Below are positions 63,297-64,000 of a stretch of DNA of 64,000 nucleotides, piece by piece (the first letter of the stretch is position 1; every line of letters starts with the position of its first letter). The stretch spans positions 9,178,233-9,242,232 of the forward strand of contig CP036432.1 of assembly GCA_007753675.1 (NCBI GenBank), in the 5' to 3' direction. A program made the position numbers and the translations under genes. The stretch is from Stieleria magnilauensis. Its GTDB lineage: Bacteria > Planctomycetota > Planctomycetia > Pirellulales > Pirellulaceae. Below the pieces are notes generated by a model. That model was not told the DNA's origin. It ran no database searches and saw only the letters and a program-made list of their open reading frames with translations.

Positions 63297-64000
63297 ATGA
63301 GCGTCAACTGGAAACGATTTGTCGACCAAATCAGCCACTACCAATCCTTTGTCCTGGTCAGCCACGTGCGGCCGGACTGCGACGCCCTGGGCAGCGAACT
63401 GGGCATGGCGCATGTCCTTCGCCAGATCGGCAAAGACGTCCGCATCATCAACGCCCACCGCGTCCCACCGTCGCTGCAATTCCTCGACCCCGCCGGCAAC
63501 ATCGAAATCCTCGGTGACGACGTCGAGCCCGAAGACATCTCGGCCGATTGCATCATGATCCTGGACACCAGCGCGTGGGTTCAACTGGGCGACATGGCCG
63601 ACGTCGTGCGAGCCGCGTCGTGCGACAAGATGGTGCTCGATCACCACGTCGGTGAAGACGACCTGGGCGCGACGATGTACAAGGATTACCAAGCCGAGGC
63701 GTGCGGAACCCTGGTCGTGCAAGCGGCCGATGCGTTGGGCGTCCCGATCACCCGTCAAATGGCCCAGCCACTGTTTGCCGCGATCGCCACCGACACCGGC
63801 TGGTTCCGTTTCGGTAGCGTGACCGCGGAAACCTATCGCGTCATCGCGCGGCTGGTGGACGCCGGTGTGGTCCCGGCCGAAGTCTACAGCGACCTGTACG
63901 AACGCGACACGCTGGCGCGACTGAAATTACGCGGCCTGATCCTCTCGCGAACCCAAAGCGAACTCGACGGCGCGCTGATGCACACCTACGTCGAAACCAG
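63297..64000 (+). CDS. DHH family phosphoesterase (NrnA-like), cut by window edge
   Basis: ATG 63297; 234 residues are visible and the frame is open at the window end. DHH motifs: SHVRPDCDALGSELG (the usual PDGD is PDCD here), IMILDTSAW, VLDHHVG and IATDTGWFRFGS. NrnA-type enzymes degrade nano-RNA and dephosphorylate pAp, or hydrolyse cyclic dinucleotides. The DHHA1 domain must lie beyond the edge. The gene follows ribF closely, a combination with rbfA/truB neighbourhoods elsewhere, not seen here. Confidence 0.92.
   Translation, partial: MSVNWKRFVDQISHYQSFVLVSHVRPDCDALGSELGMAHVLRQIGKDVRIINAHRVPPSLQFLDPAGNIEILGDDVEPEDISADCIMILDTSAWVQLGDMADVVRAASCDKMVLDHHVGEDDLGATMYKDYQAEACGTLVVQAADALGVPITRQMAQPLFAAIATDTGWFRFGSVTAETYRVIARLVDAGVVPAEVYSDLYERDTLARLKLRGLILSRTQSELDGALMHTYVET

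Overview
The window is GC-rich bacterial chromosome, almost certainly from a planctomycete and most likely the Pirellulaceae (relatives of Rhodopirellula, Rubripirellula or Stieleria). The evidence is gene content: a DUF1800/DUF1501 pair, DUF1559 prepilin-like proteins with a small lipoprotein partner, a giant surface protein with a LEPR-XLL-like N terminus and a C-terminal dockerin, a PEP-CTERM protein, a secreted SUMF1-domain protein, several Hanks-type kinases, and sparse Shine-Dalgarno signals. This assignment is inference; no rRNA or tRNA gene was seen.

Layout. 1-3.8 kb (minus strand): transglutaminase / alpha-E / circularly permuted ATP-grasp module. 4-6.3 kb: unrecognised membrane protein. 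6.5-9.3 kb: flagellar export genes fliP, fliQ, fliR and a short flhB without its autocleavage domain. 9.6-11.4 kb: leuA behind a leucine-rich leader peptide and a terminator hairpin, an attenuator. 11.6-21.7 kb: UxaC-like hydrolase with an acidic tail, membrane-anchored HtrA protease, SUMF1 protein, asd, truA, a kinase and an FHA protein. 22.2-26.9 kb: yacP, serC, serA and an FG-GAP secreted protein. 27.2-31.7 kb: flhA, flhF and fliA. 31.8-37.3 kb: glycosyltransferase, degenerate kinase, accA, a protease-like lipoprotein and a DUF1559/lipoprotein pair. 37.9-47.1 kb: 2802-residue surface protein and a PEP-CTERM protein. 47.5-57.3 kb: cvpA, a YdjM-like hydrolase, dtd, a zinc-ribbon DUF1559-like protein, DUF1501, DUF1800, argG and larB. 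57.5-64 kb: nnrD, an rbs-type sugar ABC transporter, ribF and the start of a DHH phosphoesterase.

The strongest unexpected signal is chromosome-scale. The octamer GGGCAGGG, often doubled as GGGCAGGGCAGGG, lies inside genes and between them with strict strand polarity. Every copy I found from 4.3 to 48.36 kb reads left to right, and every copy from 48.48 to 58.5 kb reads right to left, whichever way the host gene runs. The octamer fits the E. coli KOPS consensus GGGNAGGG, and convergent KOPS polarity marks the replication terminus. A dif-like site (ATAA-N6-TTATGTT core) lies about 1 kb from the switch at 47362-47389. I therefore read 47-48.5 kb as the probable terminus of this chromosome.

Other notable items are the leucine attenuator, the truncated FlhB, three GGTTGTCGACAACC palindromes spaced exactly 33 bp apart, heptamer tandem arrays at gene ends, several long intergenic inverted repeats, and a dispersed repeat about 80 bp long (22.0 and 54.6 kb). 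All counts were made by eye.
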